Translations under genes and position numbers: made by a program | Assembly: GCA_017382775.1 (NCBI GenBank) | Contig: JAFNZQ010000047.1 | Span: 1-7,342, forward strand | Origin: Spirochaetaceae bacterium | GTDB lineage: Bacteria; Spirochaetota; Spirochaetia; Treponematales; Treponemataceae | DNA length: 7,342 nt | Direction: 5' to 3' | The notes under the pieces: model-generated | What the model saw: only the letters and a program-made list of their open reading frames with translations | What the model was told of the DNA's origin: nothing | Databases searched by the model: none | Part shown: positions 1 to 6,555 of the stretch, one piece after another | Layout: each line of letters begins with the position of its first letter | How positions within the stretch are numbered: the stretch's first letter is position 1

Positions 1-1184
1 AACCCTATACCTTTACTCAACCTTGGGACGGCTATCGCTACAACTTTGATTTCGACTTTATGGCATTAACCGACGAACCGGGTTTCGGGGCTCGCTTTCT
101 TCCGGAATTATCCCTGGGCTTTTGGGACGGAAAGGTTGGAATCAATTTTTCTCGCATTCGACGTGATTGGGGAATCGGTGACGGAAATTTAATGTTGTCC
201 ACTTCCGCCGGTCCATTTATGGCTGTGGATTTGTACTTTCATCCCGTGTCATGGATGAATATTTCCTTGATTGCCGGAACAACGGAATTTTTACGCACTT
301 CCGATGGTGAGAAAAAGTCCGCATGGGATTTTCAAAACAATTATGTGGCAAGTACCATAGAATTGTTTTTCGGACAGTGGGTTTATTTGGCCCTTAATTC
401 TTCGGTGATTTTACCGAAACGGATGGAATTGGGCTATTTGAATCCCGGTTATTTCCAGTTTTTTTATCAAAACCTCATCGGCGACTTCGATAATATGCAA
501 ATCGGAATTTCCCTGGGATTGAACGTTCCCAAATATTTGCGAGCCTACTTCAATATTTTCTTGGATGAAGTGAATTTGCAAACCTCGGACTTTTTTCATC
601 GGGAACGCAACATTTTCTCCTGGCAAACCGGATTGCGAAGCCATATTCCGGGGCTTCCCTTTTCGTCGATAATTGTGCAATACACGAAAATTGAGCCATA
701 TATGTACACTCACGCACCCACGGAAGTTCCCTGGTATGATCATCCGGTAAATACCGGTTACACCAATCACGGAGAGGGAATCGGTTATCCGCTTTTTCCC
801 AATTCCGACGAGTTGAAAGTCCGATTTACCGCAATGCCATTTTGGTTCCTAACCGGTGAAGCGCAATTCCGTATGCTCCGTCATGGGCTGACCACCGGCG
901 GAAGTACATTTACGGAAATTTGGACCTACGATCAACTGGGTAACAAGGACTTTTTGAAAGACGGTGCCTACGAGTGGATATATTCCTTCGGTCTTTCCGC
1001 GGACTACAATATGCGTCACATCGGAATTCCCATTACATTGGGTTTGAGCTATGTGTTTTACTACCGTAATTTGACGGATTATCCCAATTCGGGATTTTCC
1101 CCTGTGGACAAGGTGGTTCACAATGGGCAGGTCTACAAAAGCGGTTGTAACAATTTAGTGTCCTTAAGTGTTAAAATATGGTAA
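1..1184 (+). CDS. Wzi-like capsule assembly / outer-membrane beta-barrel protein (5' end missing)
   Basis: The frame is open from the first full codon at position 3 to TAA at 1182-1184, so the N-terminus and any signal peptide lie outside the window; 393 residues are visible. The sequence is rich in alternating aromatic and polar strands and ends in VSLSVKIW, an aromatic C-terminal residue as in outer-membrane barrels recognised by the BAM machinery. Three stretches recall the Wzi capsule-assembly family: RDWGIGDGNLMLS with a following PF (about 162-218), a strand ending in FLDEVNL (about 555-578), and HGEGIGYPLFPNSDEL (about 768-815). Wzi proteins are outer-membrane barrels that help anchor or organise surface polysaccharide. 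The family call rests on remembered motif patterns, not a search; the barrel call is firmer. The in-frame ATG at 60 is internal, not the start. The next gene follows after 27 bases with no visible promoter, so the two are probably co-transcribed. Confidence 0.62.
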   Translation, partial: PYTFTQPWDGYRYNFDFDFMALTDEPGFGARFLPELSLGFWDGKVGINFSRIRRDWGIGDGNLMLSTSAGPFMAVDLYFHPVSWMNISLIAGTTEFLRTSDGEKKSAWDFQNNYVASTIELFFGQWVYLALNSSVILPKRMELGYLNPGYFQFFYQNLIGDFDNMQIGISLGLNVPKYLRAYFNIFLDEVNLQTSDFFHRERNIFSWQTGLRSHIPGLPFSSIIVQYTKIEPYMYTHAPTEVPWYDHPVNTGYTNHGEGIGYPLFPNSDELKVRFTAMPFWFLTGEAQFRMLRHGLTTGGSTFTEIWTYDQLGNKDFLKDGAYEWIYSFGLSADYNMRHIGIPITLGLSYVFYYRNLTDYPNSGFSPVDKVVHNGQVYKSGCNNLVSLSVKIW

Positions 1185-1200
1185 CAGATCAGTAAGTATA

Positions 1201-1206
1201 AAGGAG
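1201..1206 (+). promoter_or_regulatory. Shine-Dalgarno site of the LRR protein gene
   Basis: AAGGAG lies 5 bases before the ATG at 1212. It fixes the start and shows that this organism uses strong Shine-Dalgarno sites, which makes their absence before the genes at 2173 and 4844 notable. Confidence 0.85.
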
Positions 1207-1211
1207 AATAA

Positions 1212-2114
1212 ATGCGAAATAAGATTTTTTTAATCCTTGTTTTTTTACTTTTGTGTTCAAGTGCTTTTGCTCAAAAACGTGGCTTTTCCATGAATTATTC
1301 CTACCATGTGAAAAAGGATGGAACTGCGGAAATTGATACATTTTTAGGTTCTGAACGGGTGATTACCTTGCCTGCAATTTTAGATGAATATGTGGTAACA
1401 TCCGTGGGGGTGGGATGCTTTGCCAACAGTCCTTTGGAGGAAGTTACCATTCCCTACGATTATACCTACATCGGCGAAAACGCCTTTAAGGGAAGTAACT
1501 CCTTGCGAAAAATTGATTTGCCGGAAATGCTTAACTCTGTGGGACCTTCTGCCTTTGAAAATTGCACCGCCCTGTCCTCTATCAGTTTTCCGCCTGTTAC
1601 CTACGGCATAGGTGAGTATGCCCTGCGCGGATGTACATCTCTGACGAAGGTGATTCTCCCGCCGGATTTAACGGAAATGGGGAACGGAATTTTCCAAAAT
1701 TGTACTGCTCTCGTGGGAGTGATCATCCCGGAAAGCATGCTTTACATTCCCGATTATACCTTTTGCGGAATGACATCTTTGCGTTATGTTCATATGCCGG
1801 ATTCCGTTGTTTCCATCGGATGGAGCGCCTTTGCGGATTGTACTTCCCTTGCCACGGTTGTTCTCCCCGAATATGTTTCCATCATCGGACCACAAGCCTT
1901 TGCTCGGTGCACAAGCCTTAATTTTGTGTTTCTTCCGGAAAGTTGCATAGACATCGGAGCGGACATTTTTTCCGAATTAACCACAGTTGTGGCCTTTGCC
2001 GTAAAGGACAGTTACGCCGCCCAATATCTGCAACAAAGCAAATTCAAAGGTGTCATTTTTATTTTGGAGCGGGGCGAAAAGATGGACGAAGACTTTTATT
2101 TTGAGTCCGGCTAG
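1212..2114 (+). CDS. Secreted BspA-like (TpLRR / LRR_5) leucine-rich repeat protein
   Basis: This is a 300-residue protein. Residues 1-20 form a signal peptide (MRNK, then a hydrophobic core, then SSAFA), with likely signal peptidase I cleavage after A20. Residues 75-258 hold eight consecutive repeats of exactly 23 residues, each of the form Lxx[VI]x[ILFM]P....xIGxxxFxxCTS. A degenerate cap precedes them (residues about 53-74) and a non-repeat C-terminal tail of 42 residues follows. This is the BspA/TpLRR class known from treponemes, Bacteroidetes and Trichomonas, where members bind matrix proteins or other bacteria. The partner of this one cannot be read from sequence. It has no C-terminal sorting domain or membrane anchor, so it is probably periplasmic or released, unless C15 is lipidated (unlikely; LLLC is a poor lipobox). 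It follows the Wzi-like barrel gene by 27 bases and is likely in the same operon. The fold is certain, the ligand unknown. Confidence 0.9.
   Translation: MRNKIFLILVFLLLCSSAFAQKRGFSMNYSYHVKKDGTAEIDTFLGSERVITLPAILDEYVVTSVGVGCFANSPLEEVTIPYDYTYIGENAFKGSNSLRKIDLPEMLNSVGPSAFENCTALSSISFPPVTYGIGEYALRGCTSLTKVILPPDLTEMGNGIFQNCTALVGVIIPESMLYIPDYTFCGMTSLRYVHMPDSVVSIGWSAFADCTSLATVVLPEYVSIIGPQAFARCTSLNFVFLPESCIDIGADIFSELTTVVAFAVKDSYAAQYLQQSKFKGVIFILERGEKMDEDFYFESG
1434..1985 (+). repeat. Eight in-frame 69-bp units encoding 23-residue leucine-rich repeats
   Basis: Residues 75-258 of the LRR protein divide into eight units of 23 residues with no insertion or deletion. Each begins with L (or equivalent) and most end in CTS or CTA. 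The DNA is diverged between units, so this is a protein-level repeat and not a recent tandem duplication. Unit 5 of the eight (YIPDYTF) has proline in place of the usual glycine after the central isoleucine. Confidence 0.88.
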
Positions 2115-2137
2115 GATTGAAAAAAAGTTAAAAAAAC

Positions 2138-2166
2138 TTGACCTTTCTCCCAAAAATTTGTAAATT
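2138..2166 (+). promoter_or_regulatory. Sigma70-type promoter of clpB, predicted leaderless
   Basis: The -35 box TTGACC (2138-2143), a 17-base spacer and the -10 box TAAATT (2161-2166, four of six consensus matches) lie directly before the gene. An A-rich tract at 2120-2136 could act as an UP element. The -10 box ends 6 bases before the ATG at 2173, so transcription should start at or within a base or two of the start codon. No CIRCE repeat and no sigma32-type -10 (CCCCAT) is visible, so heat control by those routes is not supported. Confidence 0.65.
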
Positions 2167-2172
2167 GTCTTT

Positions 2173-4761
2173 ATGGATACGGAAAGATTTACATTAAAAA
2201 CACAAGAAGCCCTGTCTCGGGCACAAACCGCGGTACAGGCAGCGGATCACGCCGAAATAACCACTGAACACGTTTTCGCAGAAATTTTACGTCAAGAAGA
2301 CAGCATTGTTTCCCGTTTGTTGCAAAAAATCGGTGTCAATTCCGACTCCATTGAAGCCGATTTGAGCAAATACATCGGTTCTCTTCCCAGAGTCACCGGA
2401 AACACGAGAATTTACTGTTCGGATTTGTTGCAAAAAATTTTGGCCAAAGCGGAAAAATACGCCACGGATTTGAAGGACGAATATATTTCCGGCGAGCATA
2501 TTTTGCTGGCTCTTTGCGAATCCGACATCACCGAAAGCGGCAAAATCCTACGGAATTACGGAGTAAGTACCAAATCCGTTTTGAAAGCCATACAGGATGT
2601 ACGGGGTGCCTTTCGAATAAATTCCCAAGATCCGGAAGCCGCCATGAATTCCCTGGAAAAATATTGTCGCGACCTAACTTCTTTGGCACGACAGGAAAAA
2701 ATCGATCCCGTAATTGGCAGAGACGAGGAAATTCGTCGCGTCATGCAGGTTTTAAGTCGCCGGACAAAAAACAATCCGGTTTTAATCGGCGAACCCGGCG
2801 TGGGCAAAACCGCAATCGTGGAAGGCCTTGCACGCCGCATTGTTTCCGGTGATGTGCCGGAAAGTTTGCGGGACAAACGGCTTTTGGCCTTGGACTTGGG
2901 TGCCCTTTTGGCCGGAACAAAATTTCGCGGCGAGTTTGAAGAACGCTTGAAAGCCATCATCAACGAGGTGCAAAATTCCGACGGTAAAATCATCCTGTTC
3001 ATAGACGAATTGCATACCTTGGTGGGTGCCGGTTCCACGGAAGGCGGCACCGACGCGTCCAATTTGCTGAAACCGGCCCTTGCCCGTGGTGAGTTGCGAG
3101 CAATCGGCGCCACAACAATGGATGAATACCGTAAATACATCGAAAAAGACGCCGCCTTGGAACGGCGTTTTCAACAAGTTTATTGTTCTGAACCCACAGT
3201 TGAAGACACAATAGCAATTTTGCGTGGCATTCAAGAAAAATACGAGGTTCATCACGGTGTTCGCATTCGGGATGAAGCTTTGGTGGCGGCGGCGGTTCTT
3301 TCCAATCGCTACATTACAAACCGTTTTCTTCCCGATAAGGCCATCGATTTGGTGGATGAAGCCGCAAGTCATCTTAAAATCGAAATTGAAAGTCAGCCCA
3401 CGGAATTGGACAAGGTTATGCGAAAAATGCTTCAACTGAACATTGAAAAACAGGCTTTATCCAAGGAGGATGATCCCGCATCCAAGGAAAGGCTGGCGAA
3501 GTTGGAGAAAGAACTGGCGGAAGTGCAGGAAACTTGCACAGCCATGAAACTTCAATGGGAAAACGAAAAGGGTAAAATCGACGAAATTCGCAACTTGAAA
3601 TCTCAATTGGAGAAACTTCACACTGACGAAATTAAATTTACCCGTGAAGGCAACCTAAATGCCGCCGCGGAAATAAAATACGGTAAAATCCCCCAAATCG
3701 AAAAGCAGTTGGAGGAATTAAATTCTTCCTCCGAGGCCGGAAAATCTTCCGATGTTGCAAGAAGGCTTTTGCGGGAAGAAGTCAGCGAGGAGGATATTGC
3801 CAAAATCGTCTCTTTGTGGACGGGAATTCCGGTGGCGAAAATGCTGGAAGGGGAACGACAGAAGTATCTTCACTTGGAAGAGCATTTGCATAAACGTGTG
3901 ATTGGCCAGGATGATGCGGTGGTGGCTGTGTCCGATGCCATTCGTCGCAATCGCGCCGGATTGAACGACGGAAATCGGCCATTAGGCAGCTTTTTATTCA
4001 TAGGTCCCACCGGTGTGGGAAAAACGGAATTGGCAAAAACCCTTGCGGACTTCCTTTTTAACGATGAAAAATCCGTAACCCGAATTGATATGTCGGAATA
4101 CATGGATAAATTTTCGGTCACACGACTTATCGGAGCACCGCCGGGCTATGTGGGCTACGAAGAAGGCGGCCAACTTACGGAAGTGGTACGTCGTCGCCCA
4201 TACAGTGTCGTTCTCTTTGATGAAATCGAAAAGGCTCATCCCGACGTGTTCAACGTCTTTTTGCAACTTTTGGATGACGGCCGTTTGACCGACGGACAAG
4301 GACGCACCGTGGATTTCAAAAATGCCATCATCATCATGACCAGCAATCTTGGTAGCGACCTTATTTTGCAAACCGACGACACCCAAAGTATTAAAAGCCA
4401 ACTGAACGAAATTCTGCGAACTTCCTTTCGCCCGGAATTTTTGAATCGCATTGACGAAATTATAACCTTTTCGCGGCTCTCCAAGGAAAATATCCGTAAA
4501 ATCGCCGAAAGTCGCATCCAAGCTTTGAAAAATAAACTGGCGGAACGAAAAATCACCTTGGACATACAAGATTCTGCCATGGATTTCCTGTGCGACAAGG
4601 GATTTCTCCCCCAATTTGGAGCGCGACCGCTGAAACGTGCCATTCAGGAATTTTTGGAAAACGACCTTTCTCGGCTTTTACTCGCAGGAACCTTGCGGGA
4701 AGGGCAGACTGTAACGGCCGGCTTCCACGGTGGAGACAGATTGAACTTTGTCGTGAAGTAG
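2173..4761 (+). CDS. clpB: ATP-dependent chaperone ClpB (Hsp104-type disaggregase)
   Basis: This 862-residue protein (E. coli ClpB has 857) is a cytoplasmic hexameric AAA+ machine that pulls polypeptides out of aggregates together with DnaK. Domains: Clp N-domain (about 1-145); NBD1 with Walker A GEPGVGKT (206-213, K212), Walker B D278/E279 and arginine fingers R331/R332; a coiled-coil middle domain (about 405-525); NBD2 with Walker A GPTGVGKT (611-618, K617), Walker B D683/E684, pore loop [12 protein letters not shown]2 arginine finger R759 in FLNRID and sensor-2 GAR (816-818). The long middle domain and the absence of an IGF/IGL ClpP-docking tripeptide separate it from ClpA and ClpC. NBD1 numbering matches E. 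coli residue for residue. The NBD1 pore loop reads KFRGEF, with Phe251 where E. coli has Tyr251. The ATG at 2173 gives the canonical N-terminus (ERFT..TQEAL) but has no Shine-Dalgarno site; see the promoter entry. It stands alone between its own promoter and the next gene's promoter. Confidence 0.97.
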   Translation: MDTERFTLKTQEALSRAQTAVQAADHAEITTEHVFAEILRQEDSIVSRLLQKIGVNSDSIEADLSKYIGSLPRVTGNTRIYCSDLLQKILAKAEKYATDLKDEYISGEHILLALCESDITESGKILRNYGVSTKSVLKAIQDVRGAFRINSQDPEAAMNSLEKYCRDLTSLARQEKIDPVIGRDEEIRRVMQVLSRRTKNNPVLIGEPGVGKTAIVEGLARRIVSGDVPESLRDKRLLALDLGALLAGTKFRGEFEERLKAIINEVQNSDGKIILFIDELHTLVGAGSTEGGTDASNLLKPALARGELRAIGATTMDEYRKYIEKDAALERRFQQVYCSEPTVEDTIAILRGIQEKYEVHHGVRIRDEALVAAAVLSNRYITNRFLPDKAIDLVDEAASHLKIEIESQPTELDKVMRKMLQLNIEKQALSKEDDPASKERLAKLEKELAEVQETCTAMKLQWENEKGKIDEIRNLKSQLEKLHTDEIKFTREGNLNAAAEIKYGKIPQIEKQLEELNSSSEAGKSSDVARRLLREEVSEEDIAKIVSLWTGIPVAKMLEGERQKYLHLEEHLHKRVIGQDDAVVAVSDAIRRNRAGLNDGNRPLGSFLFIGPTGVGKTELAKTLADFLFNDEKSVTRIDMSEYMDKFSVTRLIGAPPGYVGYEEGGQLTEVVRRRPYSVVLFDEIEKAHPDVFNVFLQLLDDGRLTDGQGRTVDFKNAIIIMTSNLGSDLILQTDDTQSIKSQLNEILRTSFRPEFLNRIDEIITFSRLSKENIRKIAESRIQALKNKLAERKITLDIQDSAMDFLCDKGFLPQFGARPLKRAIQEFLENDLSRLLLAGTLREGQTVTAGFHGGDRLNFVVK

Positions 4762-4781
4762 GAAAAATCCGCGAAAAAAAT

Positions 4782-4804
4782 CTTTGCGAAAATTTTCAGC
4801 AAAG
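4782..4804. repeat. Short inverted repeat downstream of clpB
   Basis: CTTTGC (4782-4787) and GCAAAG (4799-4804) are perfect reverse complements around an 11-base AT-rich loop that itself contains the palindrome GAAAATTTTC. No T-run follows on the plus strand, so it is a poor terminator for clpB. Read on the minus strand, the stem is followed by A and seven T's (opposite 4774-4780), but no minus-strand gene is present. It could equally be an operator close to the next promoter, whose -35 begins at 4808. Function unknown. Confidence 0.35.
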
Positions 4805-4807
4805 TAA

Positions 4808-4836
4808 TTGACAAAAAAGCCTTTGTTTGGTACAAT
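4808..4836 (+). promoter_or_regulatory. Near-consensus sigma70 promoter of the capD-like gene, predicted leaderless
   Basis: TTGACA (4808-4813), a 17-base spacer and TACAAT (4831-4836) match the consensus at 11 of 12 positions. The -10 box ends 7 bases before the ATG at 4844, so the predicted transcript begins at or one base before the start codon. No Shine-Dalgarno sequence lies between the -10 box and the ATG. Confidence 0.78.
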
Positions 4837-4843
4837 TTTCGTA

Positions 4844-6310
4844 ATGAAAGAAGCGGCACGAAAAAAAATTTTTATAGTCGGAGCAGGTGTCTCGGGGCAG
4901 GGTATTGCCCGAGAATTGGCTGAAAAGAAAATTTTCGGCACCGTTGGCGCTTTCATTGACAATGATCCGGACCTCATCGGAAAAAAAATTGACGGAATTC
5001 CCGTTTTCGGGCCGCTGGACATGGCACATCTTCTTCAACACGGCAGTGAGGATGAAGCCTTGATTGCCATTCCCGGTGCGTCCAACGAAAAAATCCGTTA
5101 TATTTACAACAAACTTTTGGAAGCCGGTTTCTCCAAAATATCCATTTTGCCCCGTATTTCCCAAATTCTGGATGGGGATGTTCACTTAATTCAAACTCGT
5201 GCCATCGATCCCTTGGACATTTTGGGTAGAACAGCCATCACAATTCCGCTGAAAGAAAGTTTGTCCTATCTGCGTAAAAAACGAGTTTTAATTACCGGTG
5301 CCGGCGGAACTGTGGGTGCGGAAATTTCTCGCCAACTTCTCTCCGGAGGAATTGACCGTTTGTACCTTTTTGGTCACGGTGAAAATTCCATTTACGAAAT
5401 AAATCGTCAGCTGCATGTTTTGCAAAGTGAAGGCGTGGGTGAAAAAACATCCATCGTTCCAATCATCGGGGATATTACCGACAGAGATTACATTCACTGG
5501 CTGTTGCCTCAAATGAATGTGGACGTTATTTTCCACTGTGCCGCCCACAAGCACGTTCCTCTCATGGAGGAAAATCCCGTGGCAGCCATAAAAAATAACG
5601 TTTTCGGAACCATAAATTTGGTGGATGCATCTTTGGCCGCCGGAGTGAAACGCTTCGTCCTTATTTCCACAGATAAGGCGGTGGAGCCTGTTTCCGTGTA
5701 CGGCGCTTCGAAAATGCTTTGTGAAAAAATTGTTATGGAAGCGTCCAAGTACGCGAAAAATGCGGACTATATGTTTGTTCGCTTCGGAAACGTTTTCGGC
5801 AGCCGTGGTTCTGTCTTTCCACTGTTTATGGACCAAATTCGTACCGGCGGTCCCGTAACCGTCACCGATCCGCGAATGCATCGTTATTTCATGACCATTG
5901 CCGAGGCTTGCTCCCTGGTTTTGAAAACCGGCGGAATTGGTCAAAACGGATTTTCCTACCTTTTGGACATGGGCGAGCCTCTTCGTGTGGTTGACATTGC
6001 CGAACAGCTCATTCGTTTTTCCGGCTACGAGGTGGACAAGGATATTAAAATCGAATTTATTGGCGCCCGTCAGGGTGAACGACTGGACGAACCTCTTTGG
6101 ACCGCCCAAGAAAATCCCCAACGCACCGAGCATGAAAAAATTTTGCAGCTTCAATCCGCCTCCACCGATTTTGACACAAAAGGTCTTATTTCCCAACTGT
6201 ATCCCATTTGCTTTTTGGATAAAGACAATCCCCAAGCCTTCCGAAACAAGGATCTTCTCCTAAAAGTGTTGCGTCCGATTTTATACAAAACCGACGACGA
6301 AAAAAAATAA
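4844..6310 (+). CDS. FlaA1/CapD-like UDP-N-acetylhexosamine 4,6-dehydratase/epimerase lacking membrane segments
   Basis: The 488-residue product has two nucleotide-binding domains. Residues about 6-130 form a Rossmann-like domain starting IFIVGAGVSGQG (G13, G15, G18), as in the CoA-binding-like part of the CapD/WbpM/PglF family. Residues about 145-470 form the extended SDR enzyme, with NAD(P)-binding TGAGGTVG (151-158), STDKAV (275-280) and Y286GASK290. D277, K278 and Y286 correspond in spacing to the Asp-Lys-Tyr active site of Helicobacter FlaA1, a UDP-GlcNAc 4,6-dehydratase. WbpM and PglF carry Met in place of the Tyr. RFGNVFGSRGSV and the DPRMHRYFMT segment are also typical. Such enzymes make UDP-4-keto-6-deoxy sugars for surface glycans or flagellin glycosylation. 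Long family members begin with four transmembrane helices; this one has none, and a stop at 4805-4807 shows none is encoded upstream in frame, so it should be soluble. I chose the ATG at 4844, not the upstream TTG at 4808, because that TTG is part of the -35 box. The exact sugar product is undetermined. Confidence 0.88.
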   Translation: MKEAARKKIFIVGAGVSGQGIARELAEKKIFGTVGAFIDNDPDLIGKKIDGIPVFGPLDMAHLLQHGSEDEALIAIPGASNEKIRYIYNKLLEAGFSKISILPRISQILDGDVHLIQTRAIDPLDILGRTAITIPLKESLSYLRKKRVLITGAGGTVGAEISRQLLSGGIDRLYLFGHGENSIYEINRQLHVLQSEGVGEKTSIVPIIGDITDRDYIHWLLPQMNVDVIFHCAAHKHVPLMEENPVAAIKNNVFGTINLVDASLAAGVKRFVLISTDKAVEPVSVYGASKMLCEKIVMEASKYAKNADYMFVRFGNVFGSRGSVFPLFMDQIRTGGPVTVTDPRMHRYFMTIAEACSLVLKTGGIGQNGFSYLLDMGEPLRVVDIAEQLIRFSGYEVDKDIKIEFIGARQGERLDEPLWTAQENPQRTEHEKILQLQSASTDFDTKGLISQLYPICFLDKDNPQAFRNKDLLLKVLRPILYKTDDEKK

Positions 6311-6332
6311 ACGGTTTTTCGCCAAAAATCCC

Positions 6333-6361
6333 TTGACACAATTTTTGTTTTAATATATAAT
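6333..6361 (+). promoter_or_regulatory. Perfect-consensus sigma70 promoter of the rpmH operon
   Basis: TTGACA (6333-6338), a 17-base spacer and TATAAT (6356-6361) match all twelve consensus positions. Predicted start is near 6368, leaving a leader of about 32 nt before rpmH. Such strength suits a ribosomal protein operon. Confidence 0.88.
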
Positions 6362-6388
6362 CATAAAACCAAAAAGACTATAATTCAT

Positions 6389-6393
6389 AGGAG
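6389..6393 (+). promoter_or_regulatory. Shine-Dalgarno site of rpmH
   Basis: AGGAG lies 6 bases before the ATG at 6400, inside the short predicted leader. It is the only good ribosome binding site ahead of the first three genes of this operon. Confidence 0.82.
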
Positions 6394-6399
6394 TGTTCC

Positions 6400-6555
6400 A
6401 TGAAACGTACATATCAACCCAGTCGTGTTAAACGAAATCGCCGTTTTGGCTTTCGTGCATTGATGAAAACTCGTGGCGGAAGGCTTATTCTGAAACGCCG
6501 TCGGGCAAAAGGTCGTTGGAAATTAACAGTTTCGGATGAAAAGAAGAAATATTGA
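6400..6555 (+). CDS. rpmH: 50S ribosomal protein L34
   Basis: The 51-residue product [20 protein letters not shown]... contains the invariant L34 signature KRTYQPS at the N-terminus, then F-G-F-R, a GGR turn and the highly basic KRRRAKGR segment (residues 32-39). L34 is a component of the large ribosomal subunit. The C-terminal tail SDEKKKY is slightly longer than in the 44-47 residue homologues. It is the first gene of the rpmH-rnpA-yidD-yidC operon, behind a perfect consensus promoter. Its TGA stop overlaps the TTG start of rnpA by four bases (TTGA, 6552-6555). Confidence 0.97.
   Translation: MKRTYQPSRVKRNRRFGFRALMKTRGGRLILKRRRAKGRWKLTVSDEKKKY

Noticed and set aside
60..62. ATG at 60 as the start of the barrel gene
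   Set aside because: The frame stays open upstream to the window edge, there is no Shine-Dalgarno site, and no signal peptide follows, as an outer-membrane protein would need.
1145..1177. Promoter for the LRR gene inside the end of the barrel gene (TTGTAA ... TAAAAT)
   Set aside because: The spacer would be 21 bases, too long for a sigma70 promoter.
1245..1257. Lipobox at Cys15 of the LRR protein
   Set aside because: LLLC has Leu at -1, where lipoboxes want Gly, Ala or Ser, and an excellent signal peptidase I site (AFA before Gln21) lies just after.
2137..2165. Heat-shock sigma32 promoter or CIRCE operator before clpB
   Set aside because: CTTGAC resembles a sigma32 -35, but no CCCCAT-like -10 occurs at 13-15 bases, and no TTAGCACTC/GAGTGCTAA inverted repeat is present.
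2644..2646. Internal start at Met158 giving a short ClpB form like E. coli ClpB-95
   Set aside because: The position is suggestive, but only a weak GGAAG precedes it; the sequence alone does not support it.
4808..4843. TTG at 4808 as the start of the capD-like gene (12 extra residues)
   Set aside because: These bases form the -35 box, spacer and -10 box of a near-consensus promoter, there is no ribosome binding site ahead of the TTG, and the extra residues do not resemble the family.
5288..6235. Long open frame on the minus strand (315 codons) opposite the capD-like gene, plus similar ones opposite clpB at 2782-3435 and 3994-4614
   Set aside because: They are antisense shadows of strongly conserved genes and show no recognisable domain.
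6298..6330. Possible terminator after the capD-like gene (CGAAAAA...TTTTTCG, or TTTTT-CGCC-AAAAA)
   Set aside because: The stems are short and almost purely A/T, the alternatives exclude each other, one overlaps the stop codon, and no T-run follows.
6379..6384. Second TATAAT in the rpmH leader
   Set aside because: No -35-like sequence lies 16-18 bases upstream (that position is the first TATAAT), and a start from it would leave almost no Shine-Dalgarno leader.
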